A stretch of DNA of 50,447 nt from Ascoidea tarda (nom. inval.) (Eukaryota > Ascomycota > Saccharomycetes > Ascoideales > Ascoideaceae), in assembly GCA_030560485.1 (NCBI GenBank), contig JAKTTS010000047.1:1-50447 (forward strand), written 5' to 3'. The notes beneath the pieces are model-generated. The model ran no database searches, was not told the origin of the DNA, and was given only the letters and a program-made list of their open reading frames with translations. The translations under genes were made by a program, and so were the position numbers. Positions 30,022 to 40,600 of the stretch are shown one piece after another; position 1 is the stretch's first letter; every line of letters begins with the position of its first letter.

Positions 30022-30644
30022 GGTGAAAAGCAATGCAAGAGGAGACTAGTTTAATTGTGATGAAAGACAAATGAAACCAAAGAGATAGTAACCAATTAAT
30101 ACTAAGGATAAAAAGATAGTATGAAAAAAAATCGGACGAAGAACTCTTTAAATGGATGAAAAAATCACTGAAAAATTTTTGCGGAAATTTTGTTGTGCTG
30201 AAAAAGAAAGCCAGGAACGAGGTACGAACAACGTGTTTGAATTCCATGTGATAGTCCTGTGCTGGAGAACCGCCAGGGTGGATTTACAAACTGGGAGCGT
30301 TCTTATGTGTCTTATGCATGAGCTGCATGCACTGCGTTAGCTTCCAGTATTTTGGGCAAGCTCCAGTAGTGTTTTGCGATTTTTGGTGCACATTTAATGG
30401 TGGTTGGTGGGCAGAATACTTTGGATGAATTCGAGACATTTGCAGTTGGTGTGGGACTTGTTAGAACACAATGTGTGTTAAATTCTAAGTTAACCTGATA
30501 TGTATATGTATTAGAGCTCCTATATTCCTTTATCGCTTTATTTATTTTTGGTTTGCTCTTAGGCTAAGAAGCATTTACTAAAAATATTGAACAGAGTATT
30601 GTTAGTATCTATTATGGATATTTTTTGGAGTATTATTAAAAGAT
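30022..30644. other. SAH1 promoter region
   Basis: 623 bp. The exact RRPE-like 12-mer TGAAAAATTTTT is at 30169-30180, 148 bp upstream of SAH1, followed by GCGGAAATTTTG. A moderately GC-rich part covers 30225-30440. No gene is supported. Confidence 0.6.
30169..30180. promoter_or_regulatory. RRPE-like element upstream of SAH1
   Basis: Identical over 12 bp to the copy at 1602-1613. Placing the SAH gene with ribosome-biogenesis control would make sense through demand for rRNA methylation, but this is inference. Confidence 0.45.
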
Positions 30645-31346
30645 CTATTTAAAACCGAAATACTTTTCAAAAAGCTGAAAAAAATTACCAGAAGTTTTTG
30701 CCTTTGTCTTTATTTTCTTCGTTTTCCACTTACAACCACATTTATTGTTATCACATTTCTTTCTAAAATTATTAAAAAAAATAGCGGTTCTCTCTTTTAT
30801 GCTATTTTCACTATTGATAATATAAAGAAACTCATCGGTGCTATTTCTAGCTTTTATTGGCATTAGACAGGCATGAGAAACACAAGAAAGCAATTCACTA
30901 ATTCCTTCACCAGTTGTTGAAGATATTTCCATATAAGTAAGGGCATTCATTTCAGTTGCAACAATTTTACCATATTCATATGGCACTAATCCTGGACAAT
31001 CCTTAATTGGTAGTTTTCTTAAATGACTATTGACTCCAACTAGAATGATTGGGATTACAAATGCGCTATTGAATTCGTGATTAATTATCCCATTATGTAT
31101 GTTGAATAGTTGTTTAAATGAATTAAAGTTATCGATTGAATAGCACAAAATTATTATATCAACAGGACTTGAATTTTCTTGACTGGATATATTTAGAGTT
31201 ATGGTTTTATTGCAAGTTTTAATTTGAATTATAAGAGGGTCGTAACTTATTGGATTTAAAATATTTACTATTGAAGTCACAAGTAATTTCTTGTCAACAT
31301 CTCCGGAGATAAGTAGGGTTTTATCAGTTATTTGTATATATGGCAT
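30645..31346 (-). CDS. Degenerate Rho/Ras-like protein (probable pseudo-GTPase)
   Basis: 233 aa. The order of blocks follows Rho GTPases: TLLISGDVDKKLLVTSIVNI in place of the P-loop strand; TLNISSQENSSPVDIIILCY, where Rho has LWDTAGQE and then the strand before CYSI; SIDNFNSFKQLF; PIILVGVNSHLRKLP, where Rho has VGTKxDLR; then LVPYEYGKIVATEMNALTYM and EISSTTGEGISELLSC, matching the Rho C-terminal half. The P-loop Gly-Lys-Ser/Thr, the DxxG Asp, the TKxD motif and the SA of G5 are all replaced, so nucleotide binding is unlikely. The tail is Cys/Lys-rich (KKCDNNKCGCKWKTKK) and has no CaaX box. The frame is uninterrupted and has no CTG codon, like genuine genes here, so it is probably expressed. 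Which Rho it derives from (Rho4- or Rho5-like) cannot be told. Confidence 0.7.
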   Translation of the reverse strand: MPYIQITDKTLLISGDVDKKLLVTSIVNILNPISYDPLIIQIKTCNKTITLNISSQENSSPVDIIILCYSIDNFNSFKQLFNIHNGIINHEFNSAFVIPIILVGVNSHLRKLPIKDCPGLVPYEYGKIVATEMNALTYMEISSTTGEGISELLSCVSHACLMPIKARNSTDEFLYIINSENSIKERTAIFFNNFRKKCDNNKCGCKWKTKKIKTKAKTSGNFFQLFEKYFGFK

Positions 31347-33074
31347 TTTGATTAATTTTACTCCTATTTTGTCAACACTTTAATAAAATTAAATGAATTC
31401 TATTAAGTTTATATATATTCCCCTTATTTTTTTACTACGATCAATATTATAAAGTATAACACCAATTAAACAAACTTTCTAAGTGTGCTGAAGATTCTAA
31501 AACTAAGATTTATCATCACTGAAATATGAAAGTGTTGATGGACTTAGTACTCTATTCCAATGACGTTTCAAAATAAATTATCATGAAATCAAATTTAATT
31601 CCGTTAGGTTAAATTAGACTGAATTATTTAATGGCTTCAGATTTTAACCAAAAAGATAAAAAAACAACTTTAATCAATCTGATGCACATTTCAAGTTGCT
31701 AGATACGATAAAATATTTAATATGTATTTTTTCGCCAATACAACCTAAATGTCAACTGTAAATGCCAATGTGATTCCTAGCCAAAAGAATCTTTCTTTAA
31801 AAAAACAATAGGTACTAAAGAAATGAAATTATTATTAATCGATAACCAAAGAATGCAATCCATCGGAAAATTAAACGCAATTACGCATTTATATGCATTA
31901 TTGTGTATACATGCGTATACATACATTAACAATCAACAATAAACAATTGATATCCCGAAAAACATGAAATCAAAACATTTTTAAACACATCAGAAAACTA
32001 CAAAGTTGCTGCTCAAAAACAGAGAAAAAGAAAATTTACTACCAAAAGAACGATAAAAATAGTAGGTAATTCACTTTTTTACTACTGCAACTGAAGTGGT
32101 TCAAATAGCTTCAGCCAATAGCATCATAGAATTTTTGTTTCTTCTATCACACTCCATCAATAATCTTGTTTGTTTTCACAAGTACAAAAAATTCATAAAG
32201 GAGCATTGCTACTTTGATGCATACCAGTCTAACTTGTAGCACACCAACCTAATTTGCAGTTGAATTTATCTCAAGATATCTGTGGTTCTTAAAAATTCCC
32301 TACCTACATAAGCGTTTTTCCTCATGATCTCATGAGCCGAATATAATTTCGATTTGTCCAAACCATCCTTCAAGCTTGTAGAGAGCACCATAATCATCAG
32401 CCATATGAATTACAGATTCATTTAAATCTGGATGTGACTTTGCTCAGAACAAACGTATCTGCTGATAGTAACACTCAGGTTTCAGTTTTGTTTCGAGGTG
32501 AGGAAACCAGCGGACTTTGGTAAGAGAATATTCTGCACCAAGTGCTCAGAGACAATATATTGTTAACACGCTATATAACCTTGCCGGAACAATGCACATA
32601 CCAAAGCTGTTGTTCCTACTTCCGGTTTATTTTTGGTTGGGCTTGCTAGAATTTTGTAAATGGGGTTTGCTCACCTGCGTTTCTGCTTTCAAATCGCCAA
32701 TTTCTCATCTGCCTGGGCATGTTTTCCAGTTGAACACACTATTTCATGTTTCTTGTCGAAGCGAGCACAGCATGTCTCTGCTGAATGCCTTTGGTTTCCA
32801 ACATCAAGTCATGATCTTTAGACTGATTCTGTAAAATCTGAAATTGCCCCTACAAACTGTATGCTTCCTGATTGGACTGTTCTATTCTATAAATACAGCT
32901 TGTTTCGGTCAAAAAAAAATTGTAAAATTGAATCGTTTCGTCAACATGAAAAAGTTCTCTAAAACGAAATAGATTTTTTAAAGCAAAAAAACAACTTTTG
33001 GTACTATTTAGTCTCTATGTTCAAATAAATCATTATTCAAAAATTTAAAATTACAGTCATACCTTACAGCGTTT
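31347..33074. other. 1.7-kb gene-free region upstream of the pseudo-GTPase
   Basis: Between the start of the pseudo-GTPase and the 3' end of the HAP1-like gene, both on minus. AT-rich to about 32050, then GC-richer to 32880. An open frame at 32592-32834 (80 codons from its ATG) contains six CTG codons, unlike every supported gene in the window, and is rejected as coding. A plus-strand TATAAATA (32888-32895) preceded by ATTGG (32871-32875) looks like a core promoter, but what follows is only a tiny ORF. This may be an unusually long promoter or hold an unrecognised transcript. Confidence 0.5.
32888..32895 (+). promoter_or_regulatory. Orphan TATA box with CCAAT-type box upstream
   Basis: TATAAATA, with ATTGG 17 bp before it. 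A nine-codon ORF (MKKFSKTK) begins 51 bp after it at 32946. No protein-coding gene follows on the plus strand; the next gene is the 3' end of the HAP1-like gene on minus. Confidence 0.25.
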
Positions 33075-36000
33075 TTACTTTCCATTTTCAAAGTATTTTA
33101 AAAATTCTTCTATTTCAAAATTATACTCATTAAGAGAGTCATACTCATACCTCGTGGTGAAATCGTTTTTAATGCTATTTTCCTGATTATTTTTATCACT
33201 AAAACTCATTCCAAAAATATTGTCATCATTTTCAATATTGGACTGATAGCTATCAAGCAGACCCATTCTCCTAAAATCACTTTGACTTGCTGAAAAATTA
33301 CTTATTATGTTCCTAGAATTATCTTTAGCCTCTTCAACGTCTGTTAAATCCTTCTTCAAATCAGAAAAATTTTCGGAGAATATCAATTCATTTTCATTAA
33401 TTTTTCTTCTTTTATAATTCGATGAGTACAAATTTTCGTCATTTTCGTTTGCTTGAGGTTGAGTGTCATTAAAAGGAGTTGGGAAAGAAGTGAAATTATT
33501 ATTCATCTTGGGTTTAAGATTACTTTCATGACCTAAAAAGGTGCTTGAACTGTACGTTAAATCTTGAGATGTCCTCTTAAGGTTTTTTGGACTTTGGAAA
33601 CCTTGAGAATTGCAAAAAACTTGTGAATTCTGTAAATCCTGGGGATTATTATCAAAATTATAATTATATTGCTTTGATTTAATTTCGTTGGGATTAAATT
33701 CATCTTGGAATTTACTGCCTTTATTTCCTGCCCTTTTTGATTTATTAGAACTTTCACAAATACGTTTTAGACCTTCGTTTTCATTATAATTTGATCCATT
33801 GTCATTTTTCAACCTAAAAATCTTTTTGTCTTTTAAATAATTATAAAAATTAACTGAAACTCGATAAATCACAAAAAATGTATAATAATTTTTCAAATTT
33901 TCTCCTATTGTGCGATAGAAAAAATCAAAAAGAAGTTCATTTAACTCATTTTTCTTTTCGTGAAAATTATAAAACCTGAATTCTTTGCGAAATTTTTCCA
34001 AGTTATTTTTGGTTACCGAAAAATCTTCAATGTCGATCTCAAAAACATTCTTTTCAAAACAAATTTTTTCAAAATCTTCAAAAGAAAAATTTGAAATGTG
34101 GTGCTGACAATTTATAGAATTCAGAAGACAGCAATTCCTGTCACCATTTCTCAGATACTTTTTTTTACAAAAAATATTTGAATACAAAAATGTTGATGAT
34201 CTTAGTGCTATTCTTTTGATATATGGATACAAATAAATATTAAAAATATGTTGATTTTTTAAATCCCCATTTACAGGTGATGAAAGATTTTTATCTATTG
34301 ATATTGCAAGAATTCTTTTAGATAATAATATGATTAAAATAGAAAAGTTAGTGGTTTGATTTCTATAATAGTTTTCTGATGTTTCTAATTTTTCAAGTTT
34401 ATCAGAATCTATTTGAATATTAGATTCTTTTAAACTGCTAATATAATTTTTCACACTAAGACATAAGATATTAAACATGGTCACAATATTATCTATCAAC
34501 TGCAATTGAAGTTTAAAATTTCTGATCAACTCTATGATTTCGTTTTGATTCACGGATTTATTCAGATTTTGATTTCCGCCCAATAAATTATAAGCTTTTT
34601 TCAAGTTTTGTGACATTCGAATAAAAACAGGTTTAAAATTATATGTTTGGATTAATTGATGAATGCATACTTCAAGCTGGACAGTTGTTATAAAATGTTC
34701 TCTTTCATCGTGTAGTTTGAAGAGCAAGTCAATAATATTTCTATATTGATAAAGCATTGCATGGTGAATCATTCGTTCTGTTTCAGGAGGGAGCATTTTC
34801 TTTGATTTTGAGGGACAAACAATTTTTTTCAAGTAGTCAGTTGAGGAAGAAAATTTAAAGTTATCACAAAAATTTTCGTTAAATGTAATGGGATAACCTA
34901 GATCAAAGGACCGATGAATATCCAAGTTTAATAAAAAGAACCAGCAATATAGCATCATTCTGATGATATTCTGTTTTGTTTTAAACTTTTTTTCTTCAGT
35001 ATTAGCATTTGATAATAAATTAAATGAGATTGTTTCCAATTTAAAGGATTCAAGATTTTTACCATACATTACTTCAGATTTCCTGTGAAAGCCCATTTGA
35101 ATTGCCATGTTAAAACAAATGGAGAAGAGCAAGGAGCCATTAGAAGAATCACCACCATCACCATCGTCTGGATGATAAGTTTTGTGGCATCTTAATAATA
35201 GTAAAGCCTGCAAAGCAGCAACAGAGGTATTTTTCATAAAGTTGGATAAAGACAAACAATTTTCAATAAACATAATTAAGATTTCATCATCATTTTGTGG
35301 AATATTAGGATGTAGTATTTCGTTGTTAAAAGTTAAAGAGAATTTTACAACTAAAAGAATTAAGGCGATTTTTGCGAAATCAGTTCTTTTATTAATAATT
35401 AATATTTTAAAGTCATTTTCTGGGGAAGAAATAAAGGAGACAATGTTAGCCTTTGTGCCATTAGGAATAAGATTTGAGTAAGGGATTTTAGTATCATCAA
35501 TATTGTTGTTATTATCTATGAATATAAAAACATCATCAAATATAGAAAGCATATATTCTTGAGTTATTAGAGGAAATAGTTTGTGCAAACCTAGGATGAA
35601 AAATTTCAATAAATAGTGCTTTAATGTATTATAGTTTGGTAAATAATCTAATAAATTTTTGAGAAAAAGGTTGTTATCAAAAGCCAAACCCAATTTAGTA
35701 TTTGAGTTTAAAAATGGGAAAACCGATGTATAGTTGACTTTTTTTTTTTTCAGTTTGAATTTTTTTCTTTCCATTTTTGTTTTAGCAAAAATGGTATGAT
35801 AAATTTTAGAGAAAAAGGGGTCCATGTCAATTATTGTTCTGAAAGAGGTTGCACCAAAGTAGATTAATCTATTTTGCTTTTGAAAAGAAGAGTGGAAATT
35901 TTCAAGAGATAGTTTTATGTCATTAGAGAAGTTGATGTTGTTTGGAGAGTTTGGAGAATAGTAGTTCAAAGCCGAAGAGCTTGAAGGTGTGTTGTTATTA

Positions 36001-36878
36001 GTATTAGTGTTGTTATTGTTATTGTTATTGGTGTTATTATTAGTGTTATTATTGGTGTTATTATTATTATTGTTGTTAATGGCTTGTGTTTTAGCCTTTC
36101 TTAAATTAGTAATTTGGTTATTTAAAATTGCGTTTGTATGTTTGATATCATTAAGTTGCAATTTTAATAATTCATTTTGAGATTTAAGATCCTTTAGTTC
36201 TAAGATTAATTCTTTTTCAGAAACTAGGGAATTTATAAAGGGGGAATCGTTGATATAAGAACATAAATGTTCAGTTTTTTTTTCAGAACAGGCAGAACAA
36301 GGCTTTTTTCTGTTGAATTTGATTTTTTTTTTACGGCAAGAAGAGCAAGATATTGGGATTCTTACTCTCTTTTTCTTAGCAGATTGAGAAGGATTTTTTT
36401 TTTTAGTTGGTGGTATTGTGGTTGGGGTTGTTGATTCTGATTTTAGACTAGAAGTGGTGTTGTTATCGTAGCTGTTAGTAATGCTATTGATACTATTTCT
36501 GTTAAGGTTGTGAAGACTGCTATTAGCGTTATCATCAACACTGTTGTTGTCGTTGTTTGTTGAATCTAATGGAGATGTGGTATTAGATTCGGTGGAGATA
36601 TTTGAGGCTAAAAAGTAGGGAACAGAAGCTGAGGGAGGGGCAGAAAAGGAATGAAAAGGATTCTGAAAAGGAATAAGATTTGTATCTATCATATTGCGAT
36701 ACTGTGAAGATTGATTCTGTTGCTGTTGTAATTGTTGGTTCTGCTGCTGTTGTAACTGTTGTTGCTTCTGTTGCTGGGTGTTCCGCTGGTTGTGCCTTTG
36801 TTGTTGTTGTTGTTGTTGCTGATGCTGTTGCTGGGAACAGATATTTGAGAAAGTGTCTGAAGAACCACGTTGTGACAT
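33075..36878 (-). CDS. HAP1-family zinc-cluster transcription factor with an altered Zn2Cys6 motif
   Basis: 1267 aa. Seen in order: a Gln-rich N terminus (13-58); Ser/Asn-rich linker; a basic KKKRVRIPISCSSCRKKKIK zinc-cluster region (about 168-206); a predicted coiled coil (about 220-265); an Asn repeat; FGATSFRTIIDMDPFFSKIY (about 340), which matches the HAP1 segment LGATHWLSIMKGDPYL; and a fungal transcription-factor middle homology region with AIQMGFHRKSE and FLLNLDIHRSFDLGYPITF. The tail is Asn/Ser/Phe-rich and acidic, plausibly activating. The zinc ligands read C178-x2-C181-x6-F188-x5-C194-x2-C197-x8-C206: the third cysteine is Phe (TTC). No KCPVDH-type haem-regulatory motif was found. 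HAP1 kinship rests on the zinc-cluster flank and the GAT segment. Confidence 0.85.
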   Translation of the reverse strand: MSQRGSSDTFSNICSQQQHQQQQQQQQRHNQRNTQQQKQQQLQQQQNQQLQQQQNQSSQYRNMIDTNLIPFQNPFHSFSAPPSASVPYFLASNISTESNTTSPLDSTNNDNNSVDDNANSSLHNLNRNSINSITNSYDNNTTSSLKSESTTPTTIPPTKKKNPSQSAKKKRVRIPISCSSCRKKKIKFNRKKPCSACSEKKTEHLCSYINDSPFINSLVSEKELILELKDLKSQNELLKLQLNDIKHTNAILNNQITNLRKAKTQAINNNNNNNTNNNTNNNTNNNNNNNTNTNNNTPSSSSALNYYSPNSPNNINFSNDIKLSLENFHSSFQKQNRLIYFGATSFRTIIDMDPFFSKIYHTIFAKTKMERKKFKLKKKKVNYTSVFPFLNSNTKLGLAFDNNLFLKNLLDYLPNYNTLKHYLLKFFILGLHKLFPLITQEYMLSIFDDVFIFIDNNNNIDDTKIPYSNLIPNGTKANIVSFISSPENDFKILIINKRTDFAKIALILLVVKFSLTFNNEILHPNIPQNDDEILIMFIENCLSLSNFMKNTSVAALQALLLLRCHKTYHPDDGDGGDSSNGSLLFSICFNMAIQMGFHRKSEVMYGKNLESFKLETISFNLLSNANTEEKKFKTKQNIIRMMLYCWFFLLNLDIHRSFDLGYPITFNENFCDNFKFSSSTDYLKKIVCPSKSKKMLPPETERMIHHAMLYQYRNIIDLLFKLHDEREHFITTVQLEVCIHQLIQTYNFKPVFIRMSQNLKKAYNLLGGNQNLNKSVNQNEIIELIRNFKLQLQLIDNIVTMFNILCLSVKNYISSLKESNIQIDSDKLEKLETSENYYRNQTTNFSILIILLSKRILAISIDKNLSSPVNGDLKNQHIFNIYLYPYIKRIALRSSTFLYSNIFCKKKYLRNGDRNCCLLNSINCQHHISNFSFEDFEKICFEKNVFEIDIEDFSVTKNNLEKFRKEFRFYNFHEKKNELNELLFDFFYRTIGENLKNYYTFFVIYRVSVNFYNYLKDKKIFRLKNDNGSNYNENEGLKRICESSNKSKRAGNKGSKFQDEFNPNEIKSKQYNYNFDNNPQDLQNSQVFCNSQGFQSPKNLKRTSQDLTYSSSTFLGHESNLKPKMNNNFTSFPTPFNDTQPQANENDENLYSSNYKRRKINENELIFSENFSDLKKDLTDVEEAKDNSRNIISNFSASQSDFRRMGLLDSYQSNIENDDNIFGMSFSDKNNQENSIKNDFTTRYEYDSLNEYNFEIEEFLKYFENGK
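35997..36078. repeat. Asn-coding trinucleotide repeat in the HAP1-like gene
   Basis: ATT/GTT repeats on the plus strand, which read AAT/AAC and occasional ACT on minus, giving an Asn-Thr run after the coiled coil. Confidence 0.9.
36709..36835. repeat. Gln-coding trinucleotide repeat at the start of the HAP1-like gene
   Basis: GTT/CTG/TTG repeats on plus encode CAA/CAG glutamine on minus, broken by His, Arg, Asn and Leu residues. Interruptions should limit repeat expansion. Confidence 0.9.
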
Positions 36879-37629
36879 CCTCTGCAGTACTTATAAGATA
36901 GAAGAAGGAAATTGAATAGAATAGAAGAAATTAACTTTTGGCAGAAACAAATTGAGTTCTGTAGCTGGGAAAATAGAATAATCAGTTGTATTGAGTTGTC
37001 TTAGCTTTGGTATATATAGGCCTAAAAAGCATTTCAGGTGAAGAAACAATAAACATGGAGGAGTGATAAATCTAGGTTCTTCATAACCTATCTGAAGCCA
37101 GTAAAAACTAGTATCTGAAAATATATCCATTACGAACAATTGGGAGTTAATGGCCAACTCTAAGTATGTGGGTTGATTTTGGCAGACGATCCAAGACAGT
37201 CAATTTCACGGGACAATTATAAACGCTACACAGAACTCTAAACCTAACAATGCGCATGTGTGCGCAGCCCTGCGCCATGAGATCATTGTGCCGCGATCCC
37301 GTTGCAATTCCACGTCGGTAATGGCAGCTTTGTCGGCCCGCCGCACGTGCTGCCTCTACCGCCTCACTGTGCAAACGCAGATGTCGGTGTTTCCGCCTTC
37401 TTTTCGAGCGCGTGCTCCCTCTAGCAGTACGCCGAGTTGGTCCATCTCCGCTCTTCAAATCCCGTGCGCGCTCACACAACGCACCCCCATGCGGCTGATG
37501 ATTCAAGGTACCTGCATGGTCCTGTAGGAGAATATCTTGATACCTACTGCATTTTGGTATATTTCCGCTATTACTAATTATTAATAATTGTTCTTACAAC
37601 GGCTTTATTCACGCTTTACTCACAACTTG
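36879..37629. other. Promoter of the HAP1-like gene with a GC-rich island
   Basis: 751 bp between two minus-strand genes. The first 350 bp are AT-rich. From about 37240 to 37510 GC reaches about 60% by count on two lines. Within it lie CACGTG (37344-37349, Cbf1-type E box) and several CGCGC-type words. Overlapping ORFs on both strands in the island are low-complexity chance frames. Confidence 0.65.
37344..37349. promoter_or_regulatory. CACGTG E box upstream of the HAP1-like gene
   Basis: Palindromic Cbf1-type core in the context CCGCACGTGCTG, about 470 bp upstream of the start codon, within the GC-rich island. Confidence 0.35.
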
Positions 37630-40600
37630 TCAGTTATCTATCTCAGTGTCTTTTCTTCCTGGGCCTTTTGTATAATAAAATGGACAATTCTTGTTCGTCT
37701 TGATATGGCCAACGGCACCACAGGTAGCGCATTTTCTATTGGTGTTTCTGCCCTTTCCTATGCCTTTACCACTTTTTGCCATTCCCAACTTGTCAAAACT
37801 CTCGGCTGTCTCCTCCCGGGATCCAAATCCATTCGACAACTCATATGTCGTATTTACCCCTAGTGAGGCAAAAGCCCCATCCTCAATCATAGAACCATTG
37901 TTGCTAATGCCATCATTGACGTTGCTTCCAATGCTATTGTTCCCATACATATCTCCCTCACCATGAGACACTCCAACTCTATTTGTGTCGTCTGAAGTCA
38001 ATCTGCTGTTCAGGTTCACACCACTATTGCTCTTAATGTTTCCTCTTTTTCGTCGCCCTCTTCCTTGTCCACTGCCCTTTTTCTTTCTTTCCGCTTCCAA
38101 GATTTCCAAATGCTGTTCCAATATTTTTTTCTCATTCAAGTTCGATGGCGCTTTTATATTGTTCAAATCGAAATCATACAAGTTTCCTGTCCCTGACCCT
38201 AGTCCTAACCCCAAAGCATGTCCACTTCCACCTGACGATAACAACAGCAACTTTTCCTGAAATTGCTCTTCTTTTCTTAATAAATAAGCATTTATAATCC
38301 GAGAATCTTTAATAACTTCTGTCTTTCTTTGAAGCATCCCGTTACTATCTTTAATTAACCTGGTAATCTTAAGCACCTTTTCATGTTTGATTCGGTTCGC
38401 TTCAAACCTTAAAAATCTCAATTGATTACTTAGATTTTGTTGATTTTCAATGATTTCATTTATATTATCATTACTCAAGCTTCTTGCCTGACTTTCCCAA
38501 ACCCTTTTGATCTCATCGTCGTACGCCTTTTGTTGACTTGCAATACTATAACTATGCCCGGATTTACCTCCCTTACTGCTTCCCTCCTTTTTATTACTAT
38601 TGCTACCGCTATTATTACCTGGTGTTCCAACAAATGGACTGTTGCTACTATACTCATCTAATGTCTTAAATCCTCCCTTCATCGATGTTTTTAAAGACGA
38701 AAATCCCTCCGATATTCCCGTTGGATCCATTTCTCCATGAATTTGCAACATAGCTTTTCCTTGTGTTGCTATGATAAAATTCTTAGTTAAATTCCAAGGT
38801 GCCTTTTCATCTTCATCATTGTAATTACTATTATTGTTGTTATTTTTATTGTTATCAGTACTATGCTCATTTCTCTCGTTTTCATCATTATTCTTGATAT
38901 CGTTCAACGCTTTTTGCAACTGATTAATTTGTGAAATTGTTAATTTCCAATTTTTATTTTTCAAAAAGTCCCCACCATTGTTATCATTAATAAACCTAAT
39001 CAATCCTTCAAAATTTTCCAACGAAATCCTTGATATGTTATAAAGCAATGAATCTTCATTATACTGTTGCCCGACCTGCATGCTTTCTAACAATGTTATA
39101 TCTTCCGGTGTAATCATCGATCGAATTTCTTCAAACTCAGGTAATACTATGTCATTGTTTTTAATTTTCCAAAATCCCTGATCAAATCCAGTTCTTTGGT
39201 ATTCCATAAACTCCTTTAATCTTTGCCTGTTTTGCATATCATTTTGATCAGGAAAATGTGATGAAATATCTCTTAGCGATAATCTATGATATTCACTTTT
39301 GTTTAGCGCTCTAAAAACAATCATTTTTAACCGATTTTTTGAAACTGCTGTAACTTTTCTTGAATGTGGCGATGGAACCTCAACAACAGGAAATAGTTGT
39401 CCAACAACAAATAAAAATGGTATACTTCTTAAGAAATATCGAGCATTTTGACCATGAGTAACCTGCCTAATTAACAAGAAATCTGTTGATTTGGCTTCAT
39501 GTCTAAAAATTGGTGATCTTACCATTTTATTATATAATGTTGGAACTATTTGTCCGTTATTGACAAATCCAAAATTCCAAAATGGCGATCTATCTTGCAC
39601 TCCAAGAACTTGGGTTTCACCAATAGGCAACTTGGGTCTTTTGATGTCTTCCTTGGTTATTTTTCTATAATAATTTATAATTTTTGATCCCATTCCAAAT
39701 TTACTTAAAATTAGTGGCATCTCCTCTGAATATTCTAGCAAGACATAATTCAAAGAATCACCAAGTGATAGATCTGCAGTTTTATTGAACACTTCCTTAA
39801 TATCTTTATTTTTATAGGTTTTTCTTTTTCGTAATTTGACTTTTGAAAATTTCATGACTGTATTTGAACGAATTAAAAACCTTGATCTATGGAAATATCT
39901 CATTTCTTGTTTGGTTAATTTAACAGGATAATAGGGAGATTGCAATTTAAGAGCAGGAGCTGAATGATCAATTTGTAAATTACCGATAGTTGTTCTGATT
40001 TTAGAATGATAGTTTTCATTTAATATTTGATATTGAGTATCATTTGAGAAATTGAATCTCATTGCAAGTTGCTTTTCATTAATTGGGATCTGTGATAATA
40101 ATTGAGGATCTCTTTTATTTATTTGGTTTCTTCGGCTGTTATGAAATCTGCTTTTTGAAATTTTTTTAATAGAATCGCTTAAAAATAGTAGTTTGGAATC
40201 ATTCAAATCCAATTTAAGCTTGGGTTTCTTTCTAAAGTAGTTGTGTTCTTCAATATCATCATTGTCAGTTTGGCTGTTTTCATCAAGTTCAATCAAGTCA
40301 TAATCACTTTCGTCAAAACTATTATCGTAAGGAAATTTATCTTCAAGAATTGAAATATTATTAGAGATAGTAGTAGTATTTGTATTGGTGGAGTTTTGTT
40401 GAATTTTAATTGAAGTTTTCTTTTGAGTAGCTGAGTCTAATAATTGATATGAATCATCTAGATTGTCAATCCCAAAAATCATTGTATCATCCCAATTGGA
40501 GGTAGCTAATATTAAATCATTGGTTACTATATCGGGTATTATTTTCTGTTTTTTTCGAGGAGAATGCAAGTCAAAATTTGAATTACTTTTCGGATTTGTT

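Noticed and set aside
32517-32834. 105-codon plus-strand open frame (80 codons from its ATG) between the pseudo-GTPase and the HAP1-like gene
   Set aside because: It holds six CTG codons in 80, while supported genes of this window have none to two in hundreds. No domain or family resemblance.
37147-37527. Arg/His-rich ORFs on both strands in the GC-rich block upstream of the HAP1-like gene
   Set aside because: Low stop density is expected at about 60% GC; the two strands overlap fully and neither has family features or an ATG in good context.
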